A DNA stretch of 13,703 bases from DATIXD01 sp035518875 (GTDB lineage Bacteria > Pseudomonadota > Gammaproteobacteria > Methylococcales > Methylococcaceae), in assembly GCA_035518875.1 (NCBI GenBank), contig DATIXD010000239.1, positions 1-13,703 of the forward strand, read 5' to 3'. Position numbers and translations under genes: made by a program. This document shows, piece by piece, positions 13,245 through 13,703 of this stretch (positions within the stretch are counted from its first letter, which is position 1; each line of letters begins with the position of its first letter). The notes beneath the pieces are model-generated. The model saw only the letters and a list, made by a program, of their open reading frames with translations, had not been told where the DNA came from and did no database searches.

Positions 13245-13461
13245 GGCGCAACCGGCGACAAAACCCAGGGAAGTTCTTATCCCTTGAAAGTAAGATGCTA
13301 TGCGACGCGCCATTCAGCGCAAATTGGTCAAAAGGAGGAGGACTTTTTTGGAATAGGTCTGCGTTCTTGGCCAAACTAAATTAGGGTGAGCTATTCCTGA
13401 CGTAAAACACTTTACGTGGTTTTGCCCATTTACATTCATTTGATCCGGGCGTAGGGTTGTC
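13245..13461. other. Intergenic leader region upstream of the riboswitch
   Basis: Between the transposase remnant and the riboswitch I see no gene. GC falls compared with the operon. ACGTAAA (13400-13406) and TTTACGT (13411-13417) form a perfect 7-bp inverted repeat with a 4-base spacer, a plausible operator for the downstream transcript. The promoter of the riboswitch RNA should lie here, but I could not assign boxes with confidence. Confidence 0.4.
13400..13417. promoter_or_regulatory. Inverted repeat ahead of the riboswitch, possible operator
   Basis: ACGTAAA and TTTACGT are separated by ACAC, forming a symmetric 18-bp site about 45 bp upstream of the riboswitch aptamer. Size and symmetry fit a dimeric regulator site. 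No regulator is identified. Confidence 0.35.
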
Positions 13462-13549
13462 GTCACACACGATAAAGCCAAACCTGCCGTAAGACAGGGA
13501 CAGAAAGTCGCGGATCCTGATTCGGGAAAGCCGGACTGCCGAAGGTGAC
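13462..13549 (+). ncRNA. GEMM-I (cyclic-di-GMP-I-like) riboswitch aptamer
   Basis: The conserved GEMM pieces occur in order. GTCAC (13462-13466) can pair with GTGAC (13545-13549) as P1. CACGATAAAGCCAAACC (13468-13484) matches the 5' junction. CCTGCC (13483-13488) and GACAGG (13493-13498) form P2 with a GNRA loop, GTAA. Next come GGACAGAAAGTC (13498-13509), a variable third stem (about 13507-13536), and GCCGGACTGCCGAAGG (13530-13545) as the 3' core. G13477 aligns with the position that is G in c-di-GMP binders and A in many cGAMP-binding variants, so c-di-GMP is the likelier ligand. That rests on a hand alignment. GC instead of GG in the junction, and AG instead of GC in the 'GACGCAAAGCC' box, mark it as a divergent member. 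Confidence 0.7.
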
Positions 13550-13588
13550 TGCAAAAGAGTCGCATGAGGCAGACCGGCTTTTTTGTTT
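13528..13588 (+). terminator. Riboswitch-controlled intrinsic terminator
   Basis: AAGCCGG-A-CTGCC (13528-13540) pairs with GGCAG-A-CCGGCTT (13568-13580), with one A-A mismatch. A nested stem GACT (13547-13550)/AGTC (13558-13561) lies inside. Six Ts (13579-13584) and a further TTT follow. The 5' arm uses the 3' core and part of P1 of the aptamer, so folding of aptamer and terminator should be mutually exclusive. That predicts an ON switch: ligand allows transcription into the downstream gene. Confidence 0.75.
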
Positions 13589-13647
13589 GGAGCAAAGAGG
13601 AGAGCAATCACAGGCCAAGGCTGGCGATTACTAAAAGGAGAGAAGCC

Positions 13648-13703
13648 ATGTTTACTAAAACGACGCATTCACAACACGCGAAAGCAAAAATATTACCCGT
13701 CTT
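13648..13703 (+). CDS. Riboswitch-controlled gene, 5' end only
   Basis: An ATG at 13648 is preceded by AAAGGAGAGAAGCC, a strong Shine-Dalgarno with good spacing. The frame stays open to the window edge (18 codons, starting MFTKTTHSQHAKAKILPV). The start is basic but too little is present to name a family or to see whether a signal peptide follows. Its position after the GEMM aptamer and terminator indicates control by a cyclic dinucleotide. Genes under such switches often concern surface structures, secreted proteins or cytochromes. Confidence 0.65.
   Translation, partial: MFTKTTHSQHAKAKILPV

Noticed and set aside
12482..13384. Long plus-strand frame of 300 codons over the transposase remnant
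   Set aside because: The minus-strand pieces read as transposase, so this is an antisense shadow in GC-rich DNA; it also starts inside the Rap1a-like gene.
13462..13549. Cyclic GMP-AMP (GEMM-Ib) riboswitch or cobalamin riboswitch
   Set aside because: The specificity base aligns as G rather than A, favouring c-di-GMP; the order of conserved boxes does not fit a cobalamin aptamer. The alignment is by hand, so cGAMP is not fully excluded.
1..13703. CRISPR array or tRNA/rRNA gene
   Set aside because: No regularly spaced direct repeats and no cloverleaf or rRNA-like stretch were seen.

Overview
The window is about 13.7 kb of moderately GC-rich DNA. Shine-Dalgarno-led genes, a Rap1a/Tai-family periplasmic protein, a GEMM-type riboswitch and remnants of an IS1634-like transposase suggest a Gram-negative proteobacterium. 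A gammaproteobacterium is most likely, but the sequence alone does not fix the species.

Positions 1-492 hold no convincing gene. They carry a cluster of short GC-rich hairpins and 'CTCTCC...GGAGAGGG' type intergenic repeats. Positions 493-11046 hold six long genes, all on the minus strand. In transcription order they are: (1) a TPR/TRAFs-binding-like helical module fused to a patatin lipase with C-terminal membrane helices; (2) a nucleoside-deoxyribosyltransferase/TIR-like domain, a TPR/TRAFs-binding module and a SLOG-like C-terminus; (3) a degenerate SIR2-like domain fused to a TIR domain; (4) an nSTAND-type P-loop ATPase with one membrane helix and a C-terminal LytR_C-like domain; (5) a CapV-like soluble patatin; (6) a second NDT/TIR-like plus TPR protein. 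Gaps are 33, 188, -1, 72 and 2 bp, each gene has a good Shine-Dalgarno, and a sigma70-like promoter sits at 11147-11175. This looks like a single operon or two tightly linked units.

The likely biology is intracellular conflict or anti-phage immunity. The island holds two candidate phospholipases (membrane attack), one candidate TIR NADase, a STAND ATPase that could act as sensor or switch, and two proteins with nucleotide-binding Rossmann-like domains (NDT/TIR-like, SLOG). Three of the six proteins share one related helical module, which could act as the common docking platform. No CD-NTase, reverse transcriptase or nuclease is visible, so the island is not a standard CBASS, retron or Thoeris locus. 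Function is inferred from domain content, not shown.

Divergent from the operon on the plus strand are a small zinc-ribbon protein (11405-11674), a Nudix hydrolase (11729-12163) and a secreted Rap1a/Tai-like protein (12175-12528). Positions 12529-13244 hold a long imperfect inverted repeat, another strong hairpin and a frameshifted transposase remnant. The window ends with a GEMM-I (cyclic-di-GMP class I-like) riboswitch and an overlapping intrinsic terminator ahead of a gene starting at 13648 that runs off the edge.
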